This document shows, piece after piece, positions 10,660 to 20,245 of a stretch of DNA of 30,000 nucleotides. The position numbers and the translations under genes were made by a program. Position 1 is the first letter of the stretch. Each line of letters opens with the position of its first letter. Under the pieces are notes generated by a model. It was given only the letters and a program-made list of their open reading frames with translations. It was not told where the DNA came from and did no database searches. The stretch comes from Prorocentrum cordatum (Eukaryota > Sar > Dinophyceae > Prorocentrales > Prorocentraceae): the NCBI GenBank assembly GCA_963575745.1, contig CAUYUJ010016341.1, forward strand, positions 46,423-76,422, read 5' to 3'.

Positions 10660-10815
10660 GTGCGTCGTGTGTCGTTGTCATCGTCGTCGTCGTCGTCGGC
10701 GGCCGGGTCAGTCGGTCGAGCGCGACACGTCGCCGCCGTCGTCGTCTCGTCGTCGCCGTCGGCGAGTGGGTCGGGGGCAACGTCGTCGTCGTCGTCGTCG
10801 TCGTCGGCGAGTCGG
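10660..10815. repeat. CGT/GTC triplet tract
   Basis: Several (cgt)n blocks at about 10675-10700, 10733-10760 and 10780-10808 are separated by short GC-rich spacers. They read as poly-Val, poly-Ser or poly-Asp depending on frame. Confidence 0.92.
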
Positions 10816-11019
10816 TGGGGCGGGCGCTCGAAGGGCACACGTTCCAGCGACTGCAGAACACGATCTTTTCCTACTGGGACGCGGAACGGATTTCGAAGGG
10901 ACGCGCCACTGGCCATCGCTCGGACGTCCATTTCTTGTTTTTTTCGGCGTGGTTTTTTCGCGATATGATCAAGGATGCTCCTCGATGGTCCTCGCCGCGG
11001 GAAAAGTGCACACGTCCGA

Positions 11020-12055
11020 GCGATGCCAAGGCCAGGGGACGCGCCGAGGCAGACGCCAGGGGACGAGCCAGGGGACTGCGGCCAGGAACTTTGGACAGCG
11101 TGCCGCGGCGGCGGCCCCCCGGCGACATGCCAGGCCTTTTGCGAGCGGATCGCGTGCCGCTCTGCTCCGCGGGGCGGGAGGCTGGGAAAAGCTACAGTCG
11201 GGGCGTTGACCTAAGGAACCCTAAATGAGGAACGAGGCCCCTTTTTTCCACAAGTTAAACTTCGATGTCCCATCGAAAACCTAAGGAACATCCAAGGCAA
11301 GCTGCGAACAAATTAAGGAACACGGAGCCCCTCCCCAACGAAAAAAGGTTCCTTCTTCAGGGCCCCGACTGTAGGGGCGCTGACGCTTGAGGGCCGGGAC
11401 GCGGATACCGTGTCGCGCCGACGCGTGGTGAGTCAGACCGGCGGCGCGCCACGCTGCGCCTAAGTTCCCGACCGCAACCAGGAGACGGGCCAAATGGACG
11501 TGCCGCCAGGAGACGTGCCAAGGGGCTGTGCCAGGGGCTGCGCCAGGGGATGCGCCAAGGGAACTGCCATGGGACGTGTCCAAAGGTGTGCCGCGGGACA
11601 CGCTGCGGGAAGCGCCAACGGTCGAGCTAGGGGACGCGCCAGGAGATGTGCCAGAGTACTTGTCAGGGGGGCGCTTCGCGGGACGTGCCAGAGGGCGCGC
11701 CAGGTGGTGTGCCAGGGGACGTGCCACGACACGTGCCAAGGAACGCGCCAGGGAACGAGCTATGGGACGTGCCAGCGGATGACCCAGGGAACGCGCTAAG
11801 GGACGCGTCAAGGGACGTACCAGCGGACCTATCCGGGGACCTACCCGGGGACATTCCTGGGGACGTGCCAAGGGACGCGTTACGGGACGTACCAGGGAAA
11901 CTTTCTGCACGACGTGCCAGGAGAAACGTGCCAGGGGACGCGCAAAGGCAACGTGCCAAGGAACGTGCTAGGGACCGCGCAAAGAGACGTGCTATGGGAC
12001 GTGCCGCGCGATGTGACAGAGGACATGGCAAGGGACGCGCTAAGGGAGGCGCCAC
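11020..12055. repeat. Degenerate 12-bp minisatellite (gggacgtgccag type)
   Basis: A first short block lies at about 11030-11085 (gccaggggacg repeated). The main block at about 11490-12055 has some 45 units resembling gggacgtgccaa/gggacgcgccag, each diverged from its neighbours by a few bases but keeping the 12-bp phase. The 11085-11490 gap has no recognisable gene. The 12-bp phase gives long open frames on both strands, rich in Arg/Ala on one and Ser/Pro/Leu/Ala on the other, which I treat as artefacts. Confidence 0.92.
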
Positions 12056-12059
12056 AATG

Positions 12060-12880
12060 AATTTGCAAAGTGTTTTTTATGCGCATGGGCCTCCGCAAGC
12101 GTGACTTTCCTCTGGATTCTTCGCAAGGGCTGCGTGAAGTCCGCCCCAGGGTTTTTGATGGGGGAGCCTCCGCAGTCGCGAACTTACCAAACTTTGTCTG
12201 CGTATGACCTCCTGTAGCTTCCTCGTGCTTCTTGGGACGTCCTAGCCGGTAACGTGTCCTGGTGATGTAAGTCAAGCTAGATATACGCTATATGTACGTG
12301 CAGGTTATAGCTATACACATCCCGAGCGAAACATGCAAATAAGCACGCTCGCAAACACGCAAACAAACGATACCAAGCATACAAAGATCCAATACTTACC
12401 ATGCTTGAGCGTTATTTACCTGAATGCAAGTTGCCATGCATTTTACCATTGACAACACAAACGTGCAATCAAGAATACGTTCTGGCCTCGTCGTCGGCGC
12501 CCCTCACATACCTCCAATCGCGCTGCTATCTCTTTTTTATGCAAGCTGTTGTTTGTCTGTCCGTCCAATTCCAAAGCGGCATTTCCACCGACTGCTGTCA
12601 TGCAATGGCCTTTCCCACATCCCCTCCTGTAGTACTCTTATATTCGCTTCCTCGATCCGCTCTCCCTCATTTCTTCTTGTTCTACATGCTCCAACACTTC
12701 CCTTCCCCCAGCGCCGTCAACTAACAAGCACAAGTGCAAGGAAGCTTGAAGGGCAAACCAAGATAGGAAGCGGCGCCACATGCACTGACGCATGTGGCCG
12801 CACCTTCCTTATACTCATTCCGGGCAATCCTCATCTCATCCGATCCCTGTCACTCACCGGAACTGTGGGCAAAACGAAAG
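12060..12880. other. Unique stretch without a recognisable gene
   Basis: AT-richer around 12260-12450, with tata-like alternations and no periodicity. Frames of 107 and 159 codons (12401-12724, 12424-12903) overlap each other and show nothing recognisable. Confidence 0.5.
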
Positions 12881-12887
12881 TGGAGGA

Positions 12888-13060
12888 GCAGCAGCGCGCG
12901 TAGCTGAGGAGGCTGAACATGGAACAGCAACATGGGATCACTGCAGGAGGAGGAAGAGGAGGAGGAGGAGGAGGAGGAGGAGGAGGAGGAGGAGGAGGAG
13001 GGGGAGGAGGAGGAGGAGGAGGAGGAGGAGGAGAGGGAGGAGAGGGAGGAGACACTTGGT
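12888..13060. repeat. 53-bp anchor followed by a GGA tract
   Basis: 12888-12940 is a 53-bp anchor (starts gcagcagcgcgcg, ends aacatgggatca). It is followed almost at once by a pure GGA/GGAA tract to about 13050. The anchor has an inverted copy at 14735-14787 with 47 of 53 positions identical by eye. The seven-residue reading MEQQHGI occurs in both copies, next to poly-Glu or poly-Gly from the tract. Confidence 0.93.
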
Positions 13061-13269
13061 GGAACTTGTCGGCAAGAAAGGGCGGCGTGTGCTCGAGAAG
13101 TTCATTGCGCTCGAGAAAAACGGCGAAGACTGACACGTGCGAGGAACTCTTCCGACACCGTGCCTGGCGCGACCTCTCTGGGACGTGTACCCGTGGAATT
13201 AGAAAGTGAACGAAAAGCGATTGGCACCGCCATACCGCCAATCACAAGCCCTTCACAGGGCGGTTGGCC

Positions 13270-13400
13270 AGAAGAGAGGAGGAGGAGGAGGAGTCTGGGA
13301 GGAGGGATAATGGAGGGGGCAGGAGGACGTGGAGGGCAGGAGGATGAGGAAGCTGAGACGGAGACGGAGGCTGGAACAAGAAAGAGGAACATGTGTTAGG
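13270..13400. repeat. Imperfect GGA/GAGACG purine tract
   Basis: A purine-rich stretch with GGA runs at 13275-13300 and gagacggagacgg near 13355. The following 13400-13870 is unique with no recognisable gene. Confidence 0.7.
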
Positions 13401-13872
13401 ATGATAAGGATCGCGAGAAGTAGAAGAAGGAACGGACGAGCAGGATACAGATGAGACGGACATGAGGGTTGAGGAAGATGAGGATTACCTAAGGTGGTGC
13501 AATTAAGGTAGGATGCGACCATGCTGGGCGCGACTGGGGAGCTATGCGCACTAATTAACGATACAATATTACTATCGCAAATGCAAGCGCCACTGCGCAC
13601 ACATCATACTCCTTCCACTTGGTGCCACATTCACGTCACAATACTCGTCCCGTGTGCCTTGCAACGCTCACGGTGAGTCGGTAAGGCGCGCTTGGGCTGC
13701 TCCCTCGAAGAATAAACGCTCATTCAATGACAACACGCCCAATCGGCCTGAAATAAAGGTCCCGAGGTAAACGGGTCCTGGGCCTGGGGGCTCTTACCTT
13801 CCCTTTCCCCTGTCATTTTTTCTCATTCCGTGCCGCTCTTTTGACCGGCCCCTGGGCCCGACAAAGGGCCCG

Positions 13873-14032
13873 GGGAGTCCGAGAACGGCGAGCAGCCTCA
13901 AGGCCCCTTTCTCTCAGGACCCGTCTTCCCCACGGCGACCTCTGGCTCAAGGGGGAGTCCGAGAACGGCGAGCAGCCTCGGGGCCCCTTTCCCTCAGGAC
14001 CCGTTGTCCTCACGGCGACCTCTGGCTCAAGG
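13873..14032. repeat. 80-bp tandem duplication
   Basis: Two adjacent copies (13873-13952 and 13953-14032) each start with gggagtccgagaacggcgag and end cacggcgacctctggctcaa. They differ at a handful of positions. The following 14033-14580 is GC-rich with overlapping frames and nothing recognisable. Confidence 0.92.
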
Positions 14033-14579
14033 GGGGGTGGGGTCACACAGAGGCGCCCTCTGAGCCCGTCCCGAGACGCCGTCGGACCAAAAAACCTCGA
14101 GGGAGAGTCAGCCGTGGAGACCAGGAGCTTCCGCGATGCGCCTGCAGAGGGGCGAAACACGTCGACGAGCCTCTCGGACCTCGAGCCTCGAACCTCGCGC
14201 GTTCCCAGGCGTGCGGCGTCATCATTTTGTTCAGGACGGCGCCCCTGGAAGTCCCGACCCTTTCTTTCCCCGGGACCGTTTCTTCGTCCCGAGTCGTTCT
14301 TTGACGGTCCCGGGGCCCGGCGAGGGCCCCCCGGGGCCGAGGGGCCGACAATAGCCAAGAACCCCCCGTCCGGATTTTTTTTAACGGCGTGATCATGTCT
14401 GGGGTTCTCTCCCCCGCGAGCACGCGCAAGCTCCGAGCCTCCAGCCGCGCGTGTTGCCGTCCACGCGGCCCACCTGGCGGGAAAGGGGGGGGAGGCGCCA
14501 CCGCGCACGCGCGCGCACGCGCGTGCGGCGGCACCCGCCCGCCGCGCCGCGCCGCCTTCGGAGAGGCGCAGGGGAGTCT

Positions 14580-14778
14580 ACCGCCTCCTCCTCCTCCTCT
14601 TCCTCCTCCAACTCCCTCTCCTACCTCCTCCTCCTCCTCCTCCTCCTCCTCCTCCTCTTCCTCCTCCTCCTCCTCCTCCTCCTCCTTTTTCTCCTCCACC
14701 TCCTCCTCCTTCTCCTCCTTCTCCTTCCTTACCATGATCCCATGCTGCTGTTCCATGTTCGGCCGCCTCGGCTGCGGG

Positions 14779-14814
<36 letters not shown>

Positions 14815-14866
14815 TCCTCCTCCTCCTCCTCCTCCTCTTCCTCCTCCTCCTCCTCCCCTTCCTCCC
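14580..14866. repeat. TCC tracts, CTG run and inverted anchor
   Basis: TCC repeats run at 14583-14730 and 14812-14862. Between them lie the inverted 53-bp anchor (14735-14787) and a (CTG)10 run at 14781-14811. On the minus strand the order is anchor then GGA tract, the same order as at 12888-13060 on plus. Confidence 0.95.
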
Positions 14867-15073
14867 CTTCATTCGCGGGCGGGGAACACCGCTGCTCCTA
14901 GACGGTCTCGCGGGCTGGACTCCTTGGCCGCGGCCCCATGGATGAAAGTCGGCTTTGCGCGGACGTCCCACGCCCCGCGCGGAGCGCACCCCGTGGGGTC
15001 GACAAGATCGCGCCTCGGAGTGCAAACCGCGAGGGCACGGACACGTGGATACGCTCGTCGCTCGTGGATTGTG

Positions 15074-15192
15074 ATCCTCCTCCTCCTCCTCCTCCTCCTC
15101 CTCCTCCTCCTCCACACCTCCCGCTACCTCCTCCTCCTGCCCTTCGTCACAGTCGTCCTCCTCGTCCTCCCGATCCCCCTCTCCCCCCCCTC
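15074..15192. repeat. TCC microsatellite
   Basis: A run of tcctcc triplets from 15074 to about 15115 continues into a degenerate pyrimidine-rich stretch. The flanks (14870-15070 and 15195-15435) contain no recognisable gene. Confidence 0.93.
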
Positions 15193-15436
15193 CTTGCGCA
15201 GCGAGGGCCAAATATTGACAGAACACCCTTTCACAACGCCCCCTTTGGTGACAGCTGCCAGTACGGGCACACGGCACCATACTCCGAGCGGGCCCCAACG
15301 GAGTAGCTGACGGCCGTCCAAAAACGACCGAACGTACCAAGCGAGACGCGCGCCGATGAGCGAAACCGCCTGGGGACTGCACTGGCACACTCGGATGCCA
15401 GTGTCGGATTAACCCGTGCAACTTTCCGCAGCCGAC

Positions 15437-15552
15437 TGGAGGAGGAGGAGGAGGAGGAGGAGGAGGAGGAGGAGGAGGAGGAGGAGGAGGAGGAGGAGGA
15501 GGAGGAGGAGGAGGAGGAGGAGGGAGGAGGAGGAGGAGGAGGAGGAGGAGGG
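15437..15552. repeat. Long GGA microsatellite
   Basis: An almost uninterrupted (GGA)n array of nearly 40 triplets with a single break near 15521. The 15552-15717 spacer is GC-rich and unique. Confidence 0.97.
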
Positions 15553-15716
15553 GTGGGCGTTCTCTCCGTGCCCGAGAAGGGGGGACGCGGACATGCCGGG
15601 GTTGCTGCCGCGTCGACGCGGTGCGGCCCCGTCGCACCCCCGGGGACCTGGGCATGCCGCAGCAGAGACCGAGACGGCCGGCTTGGCGCCACCGTTAGCC
15701 TCCCTGGCATGGGAGG

Positions 15717-15992
15717 ACAGGAGGAGGAGGAGGAGGAGGAGGAGAAGGAGGAGGAGGAGGAGGAGGAGGAGGAGAGGAGGGAGGAGGAGGAGGAGGATGG
15801 AGGAGGATGGAGGAGGGAGGAGAAAGAAGGGGAGGAGGAGGAGGAGAGGAGGAGGGAGGAGGAGGAGGAGGAGGAGGGAGGAGGAAGAGAGGATGAGGAG
15901 GGAGGAGGAGAGAGGAGGAAGGAGGAGGAGGAGGAGGAGGAGGAGGAGGAGGAGGAGGAGGAGGAGGAGGAGGAAGAGGAGGATGATGATGA
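15717..15992. repeat. Interrupted GGA microsatellite ending in GAT
   Basis: GGA arrays with scattered GAA, GGGA and GATGGA interruptions end in gatgatgatgatgagg. The interruptions make it older or less homogeneous than the array at 15437. Confidence 0.95.
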
Positions 15993-16740
15993 TGAGGAGG
16001 ATCTCTTGGATCGGCGCGTGACCCCGCCCCTCAGGCGCCTCCGTCGCGGCCCCGGCCGCGCTCCGCGCGCCAAGGAAGAGGGGGGTCCAGCGCCGACCCG
16101 CGGAACTCCACGCGGACCTCGGGCACAGCTATGGTGAGGCACCTGGCTGTTCCTCGACCTTGGCCGTTCCTGGGCCAGTCTTTTTGGCCTCCTCCTCCCT
16201 CGACGGTGACGACGTCCGTCGCGCGTGGCCCCATGCGCCGCTACCGGCCGCGTGGTTGCATCTGTGATGCAACAGGTGGTGATCATATGGCGTGCTCGCG
16301 TGCTGGGGGCAGGAGGAAGCTCGGCCCTGGCTCGGCAGAGAAAGCGCACTGGCAAACCCTCGACCATGTTTTCTTCCGCCTTCTGCTGCCCAATCGAGTT
16401 GCTCCGAAACGGACGGTGCGGTGCGGCAGCCACGAGAGTAATGTTCGCGCTGACATGCGTAGGGGCAGCAAGACTACATGCCGGTCGGAAGTAGGTCAAA
16501 ACATGACATAGGAAGGCGGGTGCAGTAGTATATTGGCTTGGGGCCCTCCCCGATAATATCAGCACACAGCCAAAGCAGATCGACTCTTGAAGTAAGAAGG
16601 CACTTGAAGTAGACTGGGATCTGGGAGCCCAGAAATATCTTAAACGTGCACTGCACGAGGCGCGCCCGAGGCGCTGTCCCGCATCCAACCCCTTTGAACA
16701 CAACAGGCTGGTGGCATTGGTGAACTGATTCCTCTTGCCT
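15993..16740. other. Unique stretch without a recognisable gene
   Basis: Balanced-composition sequence. Part of a long minus-strand frame (16703-15231) crosses it, but that frame owes its length to the GGA/TCC tracts. No domain recognised. Confidence 0.5.
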
Positions 16741-16749
16741 GGCCCTCCT

Positions 16750-16865
16750 TCAGTCTCCTCCTCCTCCTCCTCCTTCTCTTTCCTTCTCCCTCCGTCCCAC
16801 TCCCCTTCGACGAGAGAGGAGAAGGCATAAGGAGGAAGAGGGAGGGAGGAGTAGGAAGGAGGAAT
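16750..16865. repeat. Facing TCC and GGA tracts
   Basis: A pyrimidine tract (16753-16802, tcctcc-rich) is followed by a purine tract (16811-16865, ggaggaagaggg-rich). The two could pair imperfectly as arms of a hairpin around cgacgagaga. Confidence 0.75.
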
Positions 16866-17024
16866 CCCACCAGCACTCTGGGCGTGAGTGGTTTAGGGAC
16901 TTTCCTCTTCCAAACCCCCCTCTTCCCCTTCGGGAAGGGGCTTACCACTGTTCTCTATCACTATACACCCCCTCCTCCACCCGGCCGGCGGCCAAGCCAG
17001 AACAATGCCAACCCCATGCGGGCC

Positions 17025-17526
17025 CCGCCCCCCACCATCCCTGTCAAAAAACAATACAAAACGCGCTCTGCCTCCACATTTAGAGCATGCGCGGCAAACC
17101 CGATGCGGCCCCCCCACCAGCCCGGTCAAAAAACAATACAAAACGCACTCTGCCTCCACATTTGGAGCATGCGCGGCTTACCCGATGCGCTCCCCCCCCC
17201 ACCATCCCTGTCAGAAGACAATAGAAAGTACACTTTGGGGCAAAGTCTCGAGTCATGTTCGTGAGGCCCGCGAGCACTTTGTATTGTTTTTGGCAGGGAC
17301 GGTGGGGGTGTCAGCATATTCCCTGCTGTGCGCAGAGCTACCATCTCTGACAAAAAACAATACAAAATACCCCTCGCGGCTAAATCTGGATCATGCGCGG
17401 CCACTTCGCGATCACGGTCACGTGGTTCTTGACAGGGACGGCGGGGGTGGTGGCGCGCGGCCTGCTGTGCGCAGGCCCACCAGACACAATGATGGGCATT
17501 GTTTTTCGACAAAGACGGTGGGGGCC
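17025..17526. repeat. Array of short cores in direct and inverted orientation
   Basis: The core gtcaaaaaacaatacaaaac, preceded by a ccccaccatccct-type block, occurs directly at 17043 and 17125 and, more diverged, at 17210 and about 17347. Its reverse complement (tattgttttt then cagggacggtggggg) occurs at 17274-17312, with diverged or partial copies at about 17428-17452 and 17495-17524. The first three copies are 82 and 85 bp apart and share gcatgcgcggc in their spacers. The inverted copies share a cctgctgtgcgcag spacer. No open frame here looks like a gene. Confidence 0.9.
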
Positions 17527-17579
17527 GACATGTTTCCCGATGTGTGCCGTCACGTGCGCAGGCGCACCAGGCGCACTCT

Positions 17580-17765
17580 GCACGTGCCCCTAAAGTGGCG
17601 CACCTGGCGCGGCTGGAGTGTGCGGCACACCTGGCGCACTCGGAGCACGTGGCGCATCTGGCGCACCAGGCGTGCCTGGCACGCTCGGGCCCCAGGGGTT
17701 CCTGGCGAGCTTGGCGCCCCTGGCACGCGTGGCGCACCTCGCCCAAACGTCGCGCACCTGGGGTC
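17580..17765. repeat. Degenerate gtggcgcacctggcg repeats
   Basis: Many copies of ggcgcacctggcgcac-like motifs recur at 9-, 12- or 15-base spacing, together with ggcacgc variants. All frames are open over much of it because of the triplet-multiple spacing. Confidence 0.85.
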
Positions 17766-18055
17766 GGCTTTGGTTCCCAATAGCTGTCCATCCAAAGACG
17801 ACCGCTGAACATGCTCAGGCTCGGGTGTTACTTATGTGTTAGGAGGGCGGGTGGGAGCCAGCTAGACGGCTTGCGGGCGGGTGGGTAGCTTGACCCTCTC
17901 CCTACCCCCTCCCCCTGGACCTGACGGTGGTTTCCGCGACCCATTGGAGCGTATAAGACGGCCTCGGCGAGAAGGCATACATCATTTTTGCGACTAGTTT
18001 TGGGTCTACTTTGGCTTCCTGGGCGGCCCTACTATGAGGCCCCCCTTGTTTGATT
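17765..18055. other. Unique spacer, nothing recognised
   Basis: A short gggcgggtggg duplication occurs at about 17845 and 17875. Otherwise there is no repeat or gene. Confidence 0.5.
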
Positions 18056-18059
18056 GATC

Positions 18060-18305
18060 TCCTCCGAGATGGCCCCCAAGGCTCCCAAGAGTGCCCCAAG
18101 AGGGCCTCAAGAGGCGCCCAGGAGACCCCAAGATGTCTCCAAGAGGTCCCCAGAAGGCTCCCAAGAGAACCCGCACAAACACCGAGACGCTCTAAGAGGC
18201 CCCAGCGACTGCCAGGAGGGCCTAAAACGCCCCAAGAGAACACCGAGAAGCTCTCAAAATTCATTCGAAGAGACACCCGAAGAGACTCCGAGAGGCATCA
18301 GAGAA
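18060..18305. repeat. Degenerate 12-bp minisatellite (cccaagaggncc type)
   Basis: About twenty diverged units resembling cccaagaggccc or cccaagagtgcc keep a roughly 12-bp phase. The plus-strand reading is Pro/Arg/Lys/Ala-rich and the minus-strand reading is Trp/Gly/Leu/Ser-rich; both are repeat artefacts. Confidence 0.85.
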
Positions 18306-18614
18306 GCCTCCGGCCTCTCTGCTCGCCCTGCTGCTCCTCCTCCTTCTCATCCTCCTCATCCCACATTATTCTCCTTCTCCGAAACCTCCTCCATCCTCTT
18401 CGTCTTTGGGTATGGCTGCTTCCTCCCTGTATTCCACCGTGCTCCTTCACATCCCTGACCAAGGCAACTCGCCTGGGCATCGTTTCTGGATGGGCTGGTG
18501 GGGTTCCGAGCGTCTAGTATCTACGATAAGGCTGGTCTCGACACGAAACCACCGAAATGAATTACGCTCGAACTCCTGCTCACCCTTGCTGAGCACTTTA
18601 GGCCACACGCCTTG

Positions 18615-18836
18615 TTACATCCGCCCCAAGTGAACCCTCCTAGTCGTAGCCGGGGATACACAAGGCTTGGCGAGATCCCTGAGTTGGGATTCGCGATAAC
18701 ACAAACATTTCCTGCAACACCACAGGTTGAGGTCATCATGAAACTCCATGGGGTGGGACGCGTGAGCCCAGCCCCCTAGCGAGATTACATGACGACCCTT
18801 GGGCATCTTACGAGTACGGCTAGACTGGACTTCCAA
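18615..18836 (-). pseudogene. Cys-rich C-terminal domain of the retroelement
   Basis: The 73-codon minus frame shows two His residues (25 and 28 of the frame), then Trp39-Cys-Cys-Arg-Lys-Cys44, a basic/hydrophobic stretch RESQLRDLAK and Cys59. The pattern CxxC-x14-C suggests a metal-binding ribbon or knuckle. A second example with the same pattern occurs at 29605-29991, which supports its being a real domain. I recall similar Cys-rich ends downstream of RNase H in dinoflagellate retroelement proteins, so the position here is as expected. It is separated from the RNase H frame by a frameshift. A role in RNA or DNA binding is inference only. Confidence 0.6.
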
Positions 18837-18954
18837 CTCGAAGCGTGGGCTCCTGAACCACTCTGGACGGGTGGTGTCGGAAGCTGCAAATTTTCATGCA
18901 GAGGACGTTTTGCCAGAGGCTTACCTGATGGACATACCAAAACCGTAGAGAGAT

Positions 18955-19560
18955 AGAAAGAGAGAAAAAGAGAGATAGAGCACATGGGGGAGGAGGAGCA
19001 CGAGCACCAACAAATGGCGCACTCTTTTCCGTTCCTCTCGCGCGATCGAGCTCCGCCACCTCCAGGGTGGCCCGAAGCAGACGCTGCCTAAACTTGCAAG
19101 CCCCTGCCTTTACACATGCAGTATTGTGCCACTCCTTTGCTGGGGCTGTGCCTGCTTGGGCTACAACTCCAACCAACACATCGACACAATTGTTTCCCTC
19201 GGTAATCCACCTCGGAATGCCTTCCGACATGACCAGCTCTGCCTCGAAGTGAGAGGCTACCGTCATTGCGACAATCTCGGCAATATCCCTGCATCTGATG
19301 GCTAGTTCCTCGCCAACACGCTGCCACAATTCCATGTTGGTCCCAGCAGGCTTCTCGGAAAGACGGCACCACCACCCCCTGCTAACCTCGTCGTTGTCGG
19401 TCATAAAAATTGGGGGGGGGGGGGGGGCTCGTGTCAATCTGATCCGTATCTCGAGGGCGAAAAGCTCACCTCTGCCCACAGCTTGCCTCAACCCTGGGAT
19501 ACTCCGAACAAGAAACGTATATGTCTGCATTCGTGTGCATATGGACGGTGTGGGACACAT
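18955..19560 (-). pseudogene. RNase H domain of the retroelement
   Basis: This is the best-preserved coding piece. In the frame starting at 19560 the catalytic signature is visible: Glu32 in GRGELFAL, Asp55 in FMTDND, His104 with Glu108 in SHFEAE, and Asp127 in GNNCVDVLV. This E...TD...H...GNxxxD order and spacing is that of retroelement RNase H, which degrades the RNA strand of RNA:DNA hybrids during element copying. A Pro46-50 run, encoded by a homopolymer of about 16 G (19412-19428 on plus), appears expanded between the Glu and Asp strands. The first expected Asp (DGS motif) should lie just upstream, where the frame breaks beside a (GT)24 tract. The frame continues to 18820, but the downstream part looks like non-coding run-on. 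Confidence 0.85.
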
Positions 19561-19586
19561 CTAACCCTACCTGGCGAAATCGAGGG

Positions 19587-19588
<2 letters not shown>

Positions 19589-19637
<49 letters not shown>
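19589..19637. repeat. (GT)24 dinucleotide repeat
   Basis: About 24 uninterrupted gt units on plus (ca on minus). It lies inside the retroelement, between its CxxC cluster and RNase H core, at the place where the first catalytic Asp of RNase H would be encoded. Confidence 0.99.
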
Positions 19638-19638
<1 letters not shown>

Positions 19639-19797
19639 CAGGACTGGCTGGAACATCACCGTGCAAGACCATTGGCACATGAAAAATCACCGCGCCGAGA
19701 TAAGGTGGGCCGATCTTCACCGCATACGGGTGAGCCGACCAGGACTCCTGGAGTCATGGGAGGCCGACTCGAGTCCACTGAGGTGGGATGAGACACC

Positions 19798-20061
19798 TCA
19801 ACCAAAATCACTCGTTGGCCCACGGCTGCACATATCGTTAGAACGCTTACAGGAAGGGGAGGCATAATCGGTGATACATGCGCAAATCAAACACTTGTCC
19901 ATCGGGGTCTCCGCCTCGGGGCACCCTCGCGAAAATCTGTTGGGATCGGCGCAACCAGCTTCCTTCCGACGACTGGCTGGCCACGCCCTCCCCGCTGCTA
20001 TGACAAGCACGGTCTCCGCGAGTCTCCGACCTTGCGGCGACTGCTTAAGCCGGTGCAGCAA
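19798..20061 (-). pseudogene. CxxC cluster between RT and RNase H
   Basis: An 87-codon minus frame has MDKCLICACITDYASPSC (Cys57, Cys60, Cys62 and Cys71 of the frame) after a basic/Ala-rich stretch. A CxxC..C cluster between RT and RNase H is a position where related elements, as I recall, carry a zinc-binding segment. The next recognisable stretch downstream on the minus strand (about 19820-19680) reads PPQWTRVGLP, a stop, then LQESWSAHPYAV, in another frame. The segment is isolated by frameshifts on both sides. Confidence 0.5.
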
Positions 20062-20245
20062 TCTCTGCTAATGAAACTGTCGATGCCACCTTCAATGCCC
20101 ATCCCGAAGCGGGAGGGCGTGACGCCGAACTCATCTAGAGTCTCATCTCATTGGTATTCTCTAAAGCGTCGAGACCTCTTGTCTGAAGCTCCAACCATGA
20201 GGAATGCTGACCGAGACTGCAGGGGGGATGCGCTCGGCTGAGAAA

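Noticed and set aside
12424-12903. 159-codon plus-strand frame
   Set aside because: Overlaps another open frame, Ser/Pro/Thr-rich without pattern, no recognised motif.
15231-16703. 490-codon minus-strand frame
   Set aside because: Its length comes from TCC tracts read as poly-Ser; the unique ends show no domain.
17025-17526. CRISPR array
   Set aside because: Copies occur in both orientations, spacers are themselves conserved, and the context is eukaryotic.
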